DNA of 64,000 nt from Bagarius yarrelli (GCA_005784505.1 VCAZ01000032.1:3995948-4059947), one strand, 5' to 3'; numbered from the stretch's first letter, positions 49,564 through 62,412 are shown. The notes: generated by a model from the letters alone, not told the origin. Numbers and translations are program-made.

Positions 49564-49569
49564 AATAAA
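49564..49569 (+). terminator. nfatc4: Candidate poly(A) signal of NFATC4
   Basis: AATAAA 155 bp after the stop codon, followed by a T/G-containing stretch (TTATTAGTGTGTC). Confidence 0.5.
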
Positions 49570-49689
49570 TTATCATCGGATTATTAGTGTGTCAATTTAT
49601 TAACATACAAAACACCTCAATAAATTCTGTGATTTTTTACACTAATGATAATTACGATGCATAAGAATTTGGATGCATGAATAAATAAA

Positions 49690-49850
49690 TGGATTACTAA
49701 ATGGTTGGGGGGGGGCAGATGGATGGATGCACAAATAAGTCAATGGATGGATTAAAGAGTGGATTCATGGGATGAGTAAATAGATGGATGTATAGATGGA
49801 TTAATGAATGGATCGATGAGTGGATAAATAGATTAATAAATAAGATGGAT
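49690..49850. repeat. (ATGG)n-type degenerate tract
   Basis: GATGGATGGATG and ATGGATTAA-type units, directly followed by a reverse copy of the TTTGGCAGACG family. Confidence 0.75.
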
Positions 49851-49854
49851 GAAT

Positions 49855-50065
49855 TCTATGTGCAGTGGCAGTACACTCTTCTCTCTGTGAGAAAGAGTTA
49901 AATTTACTGTAATCCCATGCTCTACTACTGATATCCCAGCTCCACCAAGCCACCACCGCTGGGCCCCTGAGCAAGGCCCTCAAATCCTCAATTGCTCAGT
50001 TGTATAAAAACTGGAGATCCACTCTGGATAAGGGCGTCTGCCAAATACCGTAAATGTAATGATAT
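49855..50065 (-). mobile_element. Repeat of the TTTGGCAGACG family, copy 3
   Basis: The plus strand shows GCCCCTGAGCAAGGCCCTCA and GATAAGGGCGTCTGCCAAAT, the reverse complements of the family's diagnostic blocks at 26470-26641. Confidence 0.7.
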
Positions 50066-50215
50066 TGAGGTCAACCACTGTGATGCCACCTGGTGTTAAG
50101 AATGAGAGGACAGGACCGAGTACACAGCCATGAGGAACACTAGAACTTGGAGGAGGATAGGAACTGACCTAAAGTATCAAAATGTAGATATAATAACCAT
50201 AATTTTATCAAGTTT

Positions 50216-50265
<50 letters not shown>

Positions 50266-51776
50266 GGAGAGAGAGAAAAAGAGAGCATTCACCACCAGGA
50301 GGCGCCTTGATACAGCTTTTACTAAAACTAATCTGAAAAAAATGCTTGCATTTTACAAGTTACACACTCTATGTCACACACACACATACACACACAATAT
50401 AAGTAATAAATTTAGACACAGGGACAATCCTTGTTCTTTATTTCTCGAAATTTTTTTCAAATCTCGTTTTCCACAATGCACCATTGTGAGAGTGATGACA
50501 TCACAGTAACAGTCTGTGACAAACACATGCGCTCTGCACAACAGACCTGTGTGTAACACATCCAGCTTTAGGATACTACACAAACAGCTGTCATTAACAT
50601 ACAAAACACCTCAATTGCATAAAATTAGCATATCTTTTTTTTATATGCAGCGATACTGATAGGATAGCGTTTATTTCAAAAGCAAAAAATACTGAAGAAA
50701 TTGGACAAACATTGCAGTTACCACACGAGGTACATATAAGAGTGTTTTAATCATTGTCTTTTATACTTCTATTTTCAGTCAGTTAGCTAACCACTCAGAA
50801 TGTTAAAAGGATACAGCGCTGAACATTAAGCCAATCGCATAGCAATAATCACATGACCACTCAGAAACCCTGAGCCGATAAAAGGATCTCAGAATAAATT
50901 TAACAGAACGAGATCAACACTTTGATAAGCGACAACACTAAATGCTGCTTTTTTAACAATTACTGCGGCAAACAGATTTGGCTAACGCGCTAGTCATTGT
51001 TATAAATGTGCTAAAAGATAAGTACGCTAACGAATGTAGCTAGATTTCATTTTAAACCTTATGTTGTTAAAGGTATGAAGATTAAACAAGCTCCGAACTC
51101 TGCAGTGTGAAGTGTGTCTATCTCCATGAGACTGTGATCTTTGGTCCGGTTTGATTGCTAGAAAGTTGAATCGTCTGATGGTATTGATGCAATGACCACA
51201 GAAACCCTGCCCAATTTCCAAACTGTATCCAGCTCCGTCCAGTTAGTTAGCTTTTTAGCTAACTAAATAGGGTGATGTGTTACCGAGCTAGAATAATATT
51301 TTCTGCTAACTTGTGATTAATGCCAGCAAAGATTTCCATCACTCCTTTAAGAGCAGCTTACAAAAAATTAGGAGACTACATGCCGGGCTAAGGCTAACAG
51401 CATAAATTCAAGGCAGTGGCAGAGAAGAACCAGCAGTGAAAGAGAAGTTAAGGAAGTGAGGAAGTTGATGTGAGGAAAAGGAGGTAAGGAAGTGGAGGTA
51501 CAAACGAAGAGGTGGGGAGGTAGAGATGAGGAAGTGGAAGCGAGGAAAAGGAGCTAAGGAGGTGTAGGTGAAGAAAAAAAATTAGAAAACAGAGATAAGG
51601 AAGAGAAGATAAAGGAGTGGAGGTGAGGAAGTGGAGACGAGGAAATGAGGTAAGTGGTGGTGAGGAGGTGGAGGTAAAGAAGAGAAGGTGAGAATGTGGA
51701 GGTAAGGAAGAGGAGGTAAGAAAGTTAAGGTGAGGAAGTGAAGGTAGGGTAAGAGGAGGTTAGGCTGTCCCCCCAG
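50066..51776. other. Spacer between NFATC4 and the MYADM-like gene
   Basis: Holds a (GT)n run (50219-50255) and a purine-rich GAGG/AAGG stretch (51430-51770) of imperfect 15-20 bp GAGGTGAGGAAGTGGA-like repeats reaching the MYADM-like stop codon. The stretch forms its 3' UTR on the minus strand as a CCTC/CTTC-rich sequence. No coding exon recognised. Confidence 0.6.
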
Positions 51777-52658
51777 TTAAACCGTGACAAAGACCAGCCT
51801 AGCTGAGTAGATGAGGTCTGCAAGGTAGAGCAGGAAGTTGATTGCGGTGAGGACAGCGATGGCAAGCGTCTTGTCCCAGGCACACAGCCCCCTGTAGTAG
51901 CTGCAGTCATTGGGCCGATGGCTGTCCCCTCCATGTTTAGTGTCAAACTTGTAAATGGGCCAAATAATGGTGGCGGAGAGATACATGGCTACAGCAAGCA
52001 GAGCATAAAATGACAGAAAGCGGGGGAAGGAGACAGGGAGCAGTCCGGTCCACTCTGCGATGCACATGATGATGATGGCTGCAGACAAGATAAAGCAAAT
52101 GCAGTAGACGGAGAGACACCATTTCGTTGCTGCATTCTGGTTATAAGACACCGGGTCGCTGATGAAAACGAAGATGACACAGGCGATGAAGGTCTCACAG
52201 ACTTTCAAAATGCCAGGTGCTGTAGCCATGTAGCCAGACACCTCACCTGGACGTGCCTTGCTTAGGCTGACCTCACTGAAATATGCAAGCGTGGCGAGGC
52301 AGGAAAAGACGGTGGAGACAATGCGACAGTTGACATATTCCTCCCGTCCCCCATAGCCTTTCAGGAAAAAGAGAGGGAAGATGATAGAGGCGGACAAACA
52401 GAGCAGAGAGGCGTAGCAGGCAAATGTGATGGGGAAGTTCTTCCAGGAGATGGGAGCACGGGACTGTAAGCCACAGATCTCCACCAGGACGATTAGGAGT
52501 GTCCCGGCAAAGCTGAAGCTCCAGCAGAACACACACCAGTCTCCGGTACCATGGGTCAGCTGGGCTCCGTATAGAGCCACGCTAAACGCCACACATGCAA
52601 ACACCATAGCTGCCACCCGCGACCACATCAACGGGGAGGAATGGAACGCCACCGGCAT
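51777..52658 (-). CDS. myadm: Myeloid-associated differentiation marker (MYADM)-like protein
   Basis: Single-exon frame of 293 aa. The start MPVAF matches the MPV start of MYADM. Eight hydrophobic segments form two MARVEL-type four-helix units. Diagnostic stretches are ISWKNFPITFACYASLLCLS, KARPGEVSGYMATAPG, ILKVCETFIACVIFVFISDP, IWPIYKFDTKHGG, CAWDKTLAIAVLTAINFLLY and the end SARLVFVTV, nearly colinear with human MYADM. The family organises cholesterol-rich plasma-membrane domains and affects cell spreading and Rac1 targeting. The ATG lies 22 bp after a possible acceptor (GATCAGCTCAG at about 52681), so a non-coding upstream exon is likely. The human loci carry MYADM and related paralogues, and orthology to one member is not settled. 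Confidence 0.93.
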   Translation of the reverse strand: MPVAFHSSPLMWSRVAAMVFACVAFSVALYGAQLTHGTGDWCVFCWSFSFAGTLLIVLVEICGLQSRAPISWKNFPITFACYASLLCLSASIIFPLFFLKGYGGREEYVNCRIVSTVFSCLATLAYFSEVSLSKARPGEVSGYMATAPGILKVCETFIACVIFVFISDPVSYNQNAATKWCLSVYCICFILSAAIIIMCIAEWTGLLPVSFPRFLSFYALLAVAMYLSATIIWPIYKFDTKHGGDSHRPNDCSYYRGLCAWDKTLAIAVLTAINFLLYLADLIYSARLVFVTV

Positions 52659-53431
52659 GTTGGGAAGCTTTTAAGCACCTGAGCTGATCTTCTGTTGAGG
52701 TTTTAGCAAGAAGGACACCTAAGAAATAGAGAAAGAAAAAGGTGATAAAAAAACCTGAACTACACACTGCTAATGATGTTACTTAGACTGTGAGGTCTGG
52801 CCTGCCTTTCCTTATATGGGCATTGTTTTCTGGCCTTGTTACCAGTTGCCATGGTAGTTAATTAACCCATTAATACTTTAATCCCCTTAGTCAGTAGTTT
52901 ATATAATTAGGTTCTTGACTTCTGGTCAGTAACATGGTTTTACGGTATGTAGTAAAGTATGGTGTGATTTGGGACATGACCCAATCTAAACAAACAACAG
53001 CTGCATTGTACTGCACTCCGTCCAGCAGAGAGACATGAACACTCACACAGCCAACAATCCTTCAAACCAACGCTAAAGAATGCTAAACAACTCCCCTGTC
53101 AGTACAACTTGCAGATGGGCTCCACCCACATCCACACACTCTTCACCGCACACCGCACTGTATATATCGTAGAAAATATCCCACAGTGCACCCCAGGAGA
53201 CCTGCACCAGTATCCAGTTTGCACGTGTGTGTAGTGTGTGGCATGGTAGCAGTGTGGAGTGTAGACAGGCGTGGCTGTAACCTGACCCCCAGTTGTACCC
53301 TGGCCTCCTATTCTAAACTTTTCTGAGCTGTTTGGGACACAGCCAATAACTAATCTACTAAGAGACCTTTCTCCAACCCCACACTTACCCCTGCAGAACC
53401 ACTGAGGGACAATCAGAGCATTCAAATGACA

Positions 53432-53465
<34 letters not shown>

Positions 53466-53531
53466 TGAAGAGACAAAGAAAGAGAGATAGAGTAAAAAAC
53501 AGAGAGACAGAGCAAGACAAAGTAGCAAAAG

Positions 53532-53562
<31 letters not shown>

Positions 53563-54220
53563 AGAGAAAGCAGGAGTAGAAGAAAATGGATAGAAGAAAA
53601 GAGCCGAAGACAACAGACAGAAAGAAAGAAAGACAAAGAATGAATAAAAGTATAAAATTAAGGCATACTGATGAAAAAGTAGAAATGCTGTGTGTTTGTT
53701 TATTGTAGCAATATAAATGTTTTATCTGTAGAGTAACAGATTAAGTAAACGCAAATGGAGAAACAGAGAGAAACTTGAAATCTCCAGATATGGACCGAGA
53801 GACAGGAATTCACCCACATCCTCCTGCCTTCAACTCCAAACACCAGCAGGAATAACTGAGCCATGACTCACTGCTCACCCGCTCCCTCCATCCATCTCTC
53901 CAGCTTTCACTCACTCCCTCCATCACTCCCTCCCTCTCTCACAGTTGTGGCTCAGAGTTTCCAGTTTACTAATGAGTTCCAGATGCTGAGGATCCCACCA
54001 ACAAAAAAAGAGAGAGAGTGAGAGAGAGAGAGAGGGCGAGTGAAAAACAGAGGTTGTGGAGAATATGTGTAACATTACTGATTGGTCAGGATGTGTGTGT
54101 GTGTGCGTGTGTGTGTGTATTTGTGTGTGAAGGGAATTCCAACCCCAACCATAAGCGAGGGAAACACTAAAAAGAGCGGGAGCTTAGTGTTTTTCTTCAT
54201 AAAATCCAGTTACTCACCCC
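52659..54220. other. Non-coding spacer and probable MYADM-like 5' region
   Basis: Contains a (CA)n run (53437-53462) and AGAGAG-rich tracts (53460-53640, 54010-54040). No spliced coding segment recognised. The promoter of the MYADM-like gene should lie here on the minus strand, but no clear element was seen. Confidence 0.5.
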
Positions 54221-54224
54221 CCCC

Positions 54225-55040
54225 ACCCGTCTCTCTTTCTCATTTCTCCCTAACCCCCCTATTTCTCCAGTCTCTCCCTCTCCCCGTCCCTCTCTCCCTC
54301 TCCCCCTGTCCCTTTCTCCCATCTCTCCCTCTTCTCCTGTCTATCTCTCCCTCTCCCCTCTGTCAGTCTCCCCCATATCTCTCCCTCTCCCTTCTCTCTG
54401 TCCCATCTCTCCCTTTTCCTATGTCTCTCTTTCCCTCTTCTCTCTGTCTCTCTCCCCCATCCCTCCATTTCCCCCCCCCCTTTCTCTCTTCCCTGTCTCT
54501 CTCCCTCATCTCTCCCTCTCCCCTCTGGCTCTTTCTCCCCCTGTCTTTCTCCCCCATGTCTCCCTGTTCCCCTCTGTCTCTCCCCTATCTCCCCCTCTTT
54601 CCCCTGCCTCCCTTTTTCACCCCCCATCTCTCCTTCTCCCACTGTCTCTCTCTCCCATGTCTTCCTCTTCTCCTATCTCTCTTTTCCATCGCTCTCTCCC
54701 ATTGTCTAACTGTCTCATCTGTCTCTCTCTCCAATTGTCTCTCTCTGCTTTCCTCTCTCTCTCCCCATTTCTCCCACCCTATCTCTTTCTTATTTTCCCT
54801 TGTCTTTCTTTCTCCCCATCTTTTACTCTCTTTCTATCTCCCAGACTCTTTCCAATCTTTCCCTCTCTCTTTCTGTGTCTCTTCCTCCTTTTATTGTCCT
54901 CGCCAATCTTCCCCTGTCTCTCTCCTCCATCTCTCCCTCTCTCCCCATCTCTCTCTCTCTTCTATTTTATATTTTTCACTCTGTCTTCTCTCTCTCTCGT
55001 CTCTCTCTCTTTCTCTCGTCTCTCTCTTTCTCTCCGGTCT
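54225..55040. repeat. 815 bp pyrimidine-only-like tract
   Basis: Plus strand almost entirely C and T (CTCTCCCTCTCCCC-type, later CTCTCTTTCT-type) with few purines. The 324-aa Ser/Leu/Pro frame on plus and Glu/Arg/Gly frames on minus are compositional. Confidence 0.93.
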
Positions 55041-55049
55041 TTCACACAG

Positions 55050-55217
55050 TGTTTAGAGGGAAGAGTGTGTATATCTGTGCGAATTGTACAGAGTGAAGAG
55101 TGTGTTTCCCTAATGCAAGCAGCTGCTCGCAGACTGGTAACTGGAAGGAAGTGGAATCCAATTGAAGCCATACAGCAAGCAAACAGGGAGGAGAGGAGGA
55201 AGGGAGCATGTGTGTAG
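55050..55217 (+). other. Orphan exon-like open segment
   Basis: Immediately after the pyrimidine tract and a perfect acceptor (TTTCACACAG), the frame stays open for 55 codons of ordinary composition, including MQAAARRLVTGRKWNPIEAI and ending at TAG (55215-55217). I recognise no family. It could be a terminal exon of an unlisted gene, a lineage-specific transcript, or chance. No partner exon was found upstream within the window. Confidence 0.2.
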
Positions 55218-55559
55218 TTGTGTGTGTGTAGTTGTATGTGTGTAGTGGATTCTTAAAACCCACTGCCTTCGTCAGAGCAAATCCATTTGTTTCCAGTGGC
55301 GTCTGCTTACGGATGTTTTGTATCCACAGCAACAACTAGTGTACTGAAGGGGTTCGGAGGACAAACCGAAATCTACAGGCTGTTCTGTGGCTGTGTGTGT
55401 TTGTTTGTTGATGTGTGTGTTTGTGTGTTGATGTTATGTGTGTTAATTTGTGTGTTGATGTGTGTGTTTTTGTTGATGTGTGTTTGTGTGGTGATATGTG
55501 TGTTGATGTGTGTGGGTGTGTTTTTATCTGCTTGTCTTTCAGGTGCTGTTCCTGATTCA

Positions 55560-56020
55560 TGTGACCTCCACACACAAATACATACATTCACACACACTTA
55601 GAGTTTGCATTGCTGCTTATTGCACACTGCTCAGAGCAACGAATACACGCTGTGCTACACACAGGAATACACTCACGACTACACACAAGACTACACACAC
55701 CACTACGCACAAACACGACTACACACATGACTAAACACTCAACTAGACACAATCGAATACAAACAACTATACACAAAACTACACACAACTACACACAAGA
55801 CTACACACAACTACACACACAACTTCACACACAACTACACCTATGACTACCCACACGACTACACACAACTTCACGCAAAACTACATACAAATACACACAC
55901 AGCTATACTTATGTCTACACACATGACTACACACACATGACTCCACGCAACTGCACAAACATGACTACACAAACATGAGAACACACAACTAAACACACGA
56001 CTACACACACACATTTCTGA
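55560..56020. repeat. ACTACACACA minisatellite
   Basis: About 40 imperfect units of 10-12 bp (ACTACACACA, GACTACACACA), degenerate throughout. Confidence 0.9.
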
Positions 56021-56289
56021 TTGTCCCTGTTTGTTTTGGTTTGCTAAAATTTTTTTGCCCCATGGACCTCTCTGTCTCTCTTTCTTTTAGAAAATAAACT
56101 TTCACAAACCTTTATAAGATTCTGGAAATAAAAACACCAAACAGCCACTCGTGTGTGTATGTGTGTGTGTATGTGTGTGTGTGTGTGTGGAAGGGGGTGT
56201 GTATTCTAGCCCCACCCTGTACAGTGGACTTACACACTTTTTCCTCTACAGACACTGAGTTTATTCATCCCCAATTTACATGGAGATTA

Positions 56290-56545
<256 letters not shown>

Positions 56546-56679
56546 CACACACAGTCTGTTTTACTGTAAGATGATAAAGAATAAAAAAAACTTTTTACCT
56601 TCTCCGATCTTTACTACGTCTGCTGGAGTCTCTGACCAACGGCTGTGTGTGTAATAGAGTTTGTGTTCTTTAGCATGAG

Positions 56680-56684
56680 TTAAC

Positions 56685-56739
<55 letters not shown>

Positions 56740-56809
56740 AGAGAGGAAAGCCCACCACATGCTCCACCCAGAAACCCCATATTAGTACAGAACACCTATT
56801 TACATTTTG

Positions 56810-56840
<31 letters not shown>

Positions 56841-57140
56841 GTCTCTTTCTCTCTCTGTCTCTCTCTCTCTTTCTCTCTCTGTCTCTTTCTCTCTCTGTCT
56901 CTCTCTCTCTGTCTTTATTTCTCTGTCTCTTTTTCTCCCACAATGTCTACCACTCTCTGACTCTCCCTTTATCTCTGTCTGTCTGTCTCTCTTTCCTTCT
57001 GTCTCTCTCTCTGTCTTTCTCTCTCTGTCTCTTTTTCTCCCACGTCTACCCTCTGACTCTCCCTTTATCTCTGTCTGTCTGTTTCTTTCTGTCTTTCTCT
57101 GTCTTCGTCTCTGTCTGTCTGTCTTCCCTTCTCCCCCCCC
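56680..57140. repeat. (GA)n and (TCTG/CT)n tracts
   Basis: GAGAGA at 56688-56735, then CTCTCTGTCTTT-type sequence at 56808-57135 with an internal duplication of about 110 bp (blocks near 56900 and 57005 share CTCCCA-CTCTGACTCTCCC). Confidence 0.85.
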
Positions 57141-57359
57141 TTTTTGTTTTGTCTTTTAAAGTTTCTTTGTTAAAACTGATGGGTTGTATCTATAGTTCTA
57201 CAAGAGATGCAGCTGATTTAACACTCAGAGATTTGCTGCTCACGTCTAGTGAACTCATTCAGAATATACCATTATAACACTGCCACCTAGTGTCCACTAC
57301 GTCAAACATACACAACAACTTTACACATATTTCAATCACATTATCACAATATCATCCTT

Positions 57360-57840
57360 AGTCATCATCATCATCATCATCATCATCACCATTATCATCA
57401 TCACTATCACCATTATCATAATCATCAGCATCACTACCATTATCATCACATCATCATCATCTTCTTCTTCTTCGTCATCCATATTATGCTCATCCTACTC
57501 CGGATCATTTATCATATCGTCCTTATCCTTCTCATCTTCATCATCATTATTATCACCACCACCATCATCATTATCATCAATATCATTCTTCTCCTCGTCC
57601 TTCTCCTCCCCCTCATCATTATCATCATCTTCCTCATCACCAAAATGTTTTTCATCAGCAACAACATTACTATAATCTTTATCTTTTCTTCATCTTTTTC
57701 TTCATTAACAACATCTACATCTTCATCAGCACATCCACATCATCACCTTTATCAATGTCATCATAATCATCACCATCATCATCATTGTCTTCATCACCAT
57801 CGTCATGATCCTTCTTCTCCTCATCCTCATGTTTTAGTGG
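57360..57840. repeat. (ATC)n/(TTC)n-rich tract
   Basis: Imperfect ATCATC, CATCACC and CTTCTT repeats over about 480 bp. No coding signal. Confidence 0.9.
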
Positions 57841-58565
57841 AAAAATGTATTTAGTGCAATAAATAGTTAAATAATAAACATGCAAATAGTAAGGTGAACT
57901 GGCATACACACACACACACAAATATTGAGACTATGCAAATACAGTTTCCTCTATATACCATATCATATACCTCTCTATATATATCATTCTCCAGTCGTGG
58001 CCCACCACAGTAAAAAAAATTACCACAGCACCACATGGGTAAAATATGAAATTTGTGGGGCAGAAACAGCCCTTTAATTATGACAGAGAAAAACCAGCAT
58101 GACAACCAAAACTAACATCAACAAAGATGTTAGTGGAAAGAATACCAGACTGCCACCACAGCCGCCAAACAAATACTAAGGAAATACGTTACTATAAAAA
58201 GCACAGTAACAGACTTCCACTGTAAACGAGGAGCTGCTTTGAGCTTTATGAACCATCAGAGCACAACCAACTGTACAATACACACAAAGTGTGTAGAAAA
58301 CAATAAAATTAAAACCTTTATTATAGCAGTAATAATGAAACAAAAGCACAATAATAACTATGTACATATTGTTGCATATTCCTACTTTTACAATTCATTC
58401 TTTCTTGATTTTATGGCAGTAAAATCCTTAATGAGATCCAATTAGTGCAGAACATCATTTTTAGTAGACATCACAGAAATGTTATTCGGTTGATTTTGGC
58501 TCATTATGGATCTGCATGTGTAGAAGTCCTTATTTCATGACTGTTTAATATAATTTGTTTCAAAG

Positions 58566-58860
58566 ACTGCACGGTGGCTTAGTAGTTTTCACTGTTGCCT
58601 CACAGCAAGAAGGTCCCAGGTTCGATTCCCAGGCAGGGGACTTTCTGTGTGGAGTTTGCATGTTCTCCCCCGTGCTTGTGTGGGTTTACTCCGGGTTCTC
58701 CGGTTTCCTCCTACAGTCCAAAAACATGTATGTTAGGTTGATTAGTGATTCTAAATTGCCCATAGGCATGAGTGTGAGAGTGTGTTGCCCTGTGATGGAC
58801 TGGCGATCTGTTCAGGGTGCCCCCCTCCTGCCGGGATAGACGGGATTGACTCCAGCAGAC
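58566..58860 (+). mobile_element. tRNA-derived SINE, forward copy
   Basis: The head GCACGGTGGCTTAGTAGTTT carries an A-box (TGGCTTAGTAGTT). About 50 bp later GGTTCGATTCC is a perfect B-box, the internal RNA polymerase III promoter of tRNA genes. The body has GAGTTTGCATGTTCTCC and CCAAAAACATGTATGTTAGG. Reverse and partial relatives are at 5683-6030 and 5418-5490. Confidence 0.82.
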
Positions 58861-60960
58861 CACAGTTATCAACAAATTAGGAAATATAGAAGCTGAAGAT
58901 TAACTACTGATAAACTGTTGTCAATATTGAATATTAAAGCTCTGAGCGATTATTCGTGCTGTGTTTTGGCTTAATGTTTCAAGAGGATAGTGTGTGTGTG
59001 TGAGGTGTGCAAATGTTTAAGCTTTCTTAAGTTTCCAAAACCACACAAACTCTACAGGTGACGATTCACCAGACAAAAGTGATCATTTAATATAAATATC
59101 TTTCTGTCTGGAAAAAAACCCCTAATAATCTCTCACACAGCACAAAGAATAATTTACAGAATGGATTATCATAATATTTTATTTATTTTTATGAAAAATT
59201 ATTGATGAATAATAAAGACACTGTTTAAAGGATCCAATGTTTAAAAATGAATCTCTGTCTCTGCGCCCTGCTCAGGTGTGCGGTGGACATTACAGTATGG
59301 TTCGCCAACAGGGCCAGAAAGTGAGCTGTACTCAGCAGGACTGCTTTATTACACATTCACTTCCAGCCTTCAGCTCATGCAAACAAGGGCCCTGTTCTTA
59401 TACTCACATTACATCCACTTGTGCACACTTTAGTTGATAAGTTCGCAAAGGGACGAGTGCCCTGAAGTGCAGAACAGTTTATGCTACGTCATCGTCAAGA
59501 CATCCCTCGGACAAACGATAAGCAGTGCCTGTAGTCACACTGTATGTCTTGCAGAACTGCTGCTAAAAATAATAATTACATGACTAAACTTTTACTTACA
59601 CGTAACTTTCCTATCCTTGTCGACGCAACACTTTTTTCAAAGGTTTGTCGTCCCGGCCCGTAGGGGTGGTGGGGCCCTAGGCAAGATTATGAAAATTGGG
59701 CCCACTTGTGTGAAAACTAAGGAGAAAGCACAAGAAAAAAGACAATTTCAATATTTAAATGTATAAATGTCAATTGTAACATATTCAACTTAACAATTAT
59801 AATATAATATATAATATAATACATAATACAAATATTTATTACGATTTAAATCATTTATTACCATTGAGATTAGAATATTGGGAACTATAATTTCGATGGC
59901 CCATTTTCTGCCATAAAAAAATCTAATAAGCTGTTGAACATTAATACATGGTAGAGACATTGATAAAATGGGACATTTTTAGGACATTTTTATCTATCGA
60001 ATATAAGGAATTCACAGAGATATTTGGCTATGTGGAATATTTATATAAATACTACGATCATTACGGTCATCTGGTTCTTCTAATAAATTATATGTTGTGA
60101 TTATAAATTTTTTTCAGCTATTTGTCATGTATTAATATTTACCCTTTAAATTTGTACAGCACTGAGAAAATAAATATTTCTTTGTACTATGACAGTACAA
60201 TAACTATGACGGGTAACAAAATAATAATAAAACTAAATGCACAACAACATCATAGTGTTTAATCAGTCCTTATTTGACTGGCCCAGACTGCAGTTCTGTG
60301 GAAAGTCTTTCTCAAAATACATCAAAATAATAATTTAACCTTTAAACAGGGTGTAAAACTTTAGTCTCTCTAATTAATATTTTATTCATTTAATGTTTAA
60401 GGATTATTGAAATTGTTATTCGATTAAAGAGTAAAAATGTTGTCCAGGTCAAACATATTGCATGTAATAATTGGAATGAACTGCTACTATTTCTGTATTT
60501 ATTAGCCTGCATTTAAAACCTCTTCTTGTGTAGATCTAATTCTCATCAGCTGATCAGTATGATGGATCAGTACGACGGATCTGCACCAGACGCTTGGGAT
60601 GTCCCACGAATATCAATCAGCTGTTCAAGCTTTATGAAATTTTTTGTGACTTTTTTTAGCAGTTTTCTTTTTTTGTGTACGAGGTCGAAAATCTTCAGTT
60701 AGCCTGTGCAGCTTAAAAGGAAAAAATTGTACAGAGCTACGTATCTCTGTGTTCTTAATTTGTTTGATAGAGTCTGTGCTTACATAATCTTACATAGTAA
60801 ATAAGTTAAAGTGGTGTCCTTGGGGGCCCCAGCTGACCACCTGTATTACACCTGTAGGTGTAATATGTTCCTTGTAGATAAATTTTACTCGTTTAACGTC
60901 ATTCAAGTTGAACATGATCCAACTTTAATGATTTGAATGGCGTGATCTGGTGATGTTCTG
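58861..60960. other. AT-rich spacer upstream of the myosin IX gene
   Basis: No coding exon recognised. A possible unidentified interspersed element begins near 59645 (GTAGGGGTGGTGGGGCCCTA) and may end near 60850 (CCTTGGGGGCCCCAGCTGAC), with AT-rich sequence between. The two ends share a GGGGCC motif, but I could not confirm terminal repeats. Confidence 0.4.
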
Positions 60961-61692
60961 ACCCTCGTGGCCTTCCGCAGGGCGGGGATCTCCGTCTATG
61001 AACATACACTACTGTAGGAAGTAAAACAGCCGAGTGGAGCTCGAGCTGTTTATGTGAACCTGCGGCTGTCTGATGATTAAATTGTTCTTTTCTCTTGCGA
61101 AGGTATTTATATAATCAACGCTCGCGCCGGGATTTAATTTGCTGTACAGGTACAGGTGAGCCGCAGGTTCTTCCGGTCAGAGACTTCAGTGAGACGCGGA
61201 GGAGACTTGAGACGTGTTGACGGACTTGTGTGTCCGTGTGTGTGTGTGATGATGGAATGACTCCAGATTGAAGCAGGTGAGGATATTGAGTAAAAGCGAC
61301 TGAATTGATCCAGCTACCCGGGTCATGATGTCAGTGCGGTCGCGCGCTTCTGATTTGCTTCTGATAGAGAACCTTAAATTGGTTCTACCTTAAATACTGC
61401 AAGCTTTTATTGCGTTTAATTCATAACCCGCACTCACTTTATTTTATTTTATTTATTTGTTTGTTTATTTATTTATAGTTCGTTGTTTGTTTGTTTAATC
61501 GGAATGTTCTGAAGCGCGAGCGGGTTTCCAGCTTGGCACTTCCTCGTTGAGTCAGGACATGCGTGAACATGCATTCTGTTTCCACTGTCCTCCTTTGCAT
61601 TCCCTTCCTCTCCCTTACACCCTCCTCTCTCTTACACACACTCTGCTTTTTTCTCCAGGTGTTGTGTGTCATGTGGCGTGCACTGGAGGGTC
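60961..61692 (+). promoter_or_regulatory. Myosin IX promoter region and 5' UTR exon
   Basis: Composition changes from AT-rich to CpG-containing at about 60960. A leader ending GATTGAAGCAG/GTGAGG at 61276 looks like the 3' end of a non-coding first exon. The coding exon's acceptor is TTTTTTCTCCAG near 61658. The intron between them is about 380 bp. Confidence 0.5.
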
Positions 61693-62412
61693 ATGATGAG
61701 TGTCCAGGACAGCACCAGCTCCACCGGTATGTCCTATGTATTGCAGATTTACGTGAATGCATCTCTAGGATCACGGCCATCCTGTACGGTCAGGGTTAGA
61801 AAGGACACCACGGCGGCACTGGTGGTGCAGAGCGTCGCTCGGCTGCTTCAACTGGACTCCTCTCGGCTGTACGAGCTGACGGAGGTGAGGGAACACGCAG
61901 GGGACAATCATGTCCTCAGCATGGATGATTGTCCTGTGGACCGCCTGCTGCTTTGGCCTCAGGGACACGAGAAACATAAGGGTTATTATTTCACCTTCCA
62001 GGAGGAAAAACATGTGAGGGACCTGTGCCACCTTGCAGTGCTTAACGAGGACACTGTTCTGGAAACTCTGCGCTCTCGGTTCTATAAAAAGCAGATCTAT
62101 ACCTACGCCAGTAACATTCTTATCACCATCAACCCCTTCCAGTTCCTCCCCATCTACAACCCCAAATATCTGCAACAGTACGAGAACTGCATTCTGGGAA
62201 AAGAAGATCCTCACATCTTCGCCATAGCGGATGCGGCGTTCCGGGCCATGCTAAACAAACGCACCAATCAGTGCATCGTGATCTCCGGGGAGAGCGGCTC
62301 GGGGAAAACTCAGAGCACCAACTTCCTGGTCCACTCTCTGACGACGCTCAGCAGGAAGGGCTGCAGCAGCGGTGTGGAGAGGACTATTCTCGGAGCTGGA
62401 CCAGTGCTGGAG
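61693..62412 (+). CDS. myo9b: Unconventional myosin IX, first coding exon (partial)
   Basis: One exon of 240 codons from ATG 61693 (61696 is an alternative) to donor GAG/GTAACC at 62412. The rest lies beyond the window or was not found. Residues about 12-105 match the N-terminal Ras-association domain of class IX myosins (MSYVLQIYV, RLYELTEVRE, PVDRLLLWPQG). The motor head then begins: DLCHLAVLNEDTVLETLRSR, IYTYASNILITINPFQFLPI, then YNPKYLQQYEN, and the P-loop GESGSGKT at residues 199-206, continuing QSTNFLVHSL and GVERTILGAGPVLE. Class IX myosins are single-headed actin motors with a C-terminal RhoGAP domain that inactivates Rho. GVERTILGAGPVLE favours MYO9B over MYO9A, but the choice is tentative. 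The loss of a frame after 62412 is a normal intron, since the donor is good. Confidence 0.92.

Noticed and set aside
54082..55056. 324-aa Ser/Leu/Pro open frame
   Set aside because: It is a consequence of an almost pure pyrimidine tract; there are no domains and the reverse strand is equally open.
58566..58640. tRNA gene suggested by A-box and B-box
   Set aside because: No cloverleaf is apparent and the segment is the head of a repeated SINE with body and other copies in the window.
59237..59437. 66-aa Cys-rich frame
   Set aside because: No recognised cysteine spacing and no supporting exons; the surrounding sequence looks like intergenic repeat remnants.
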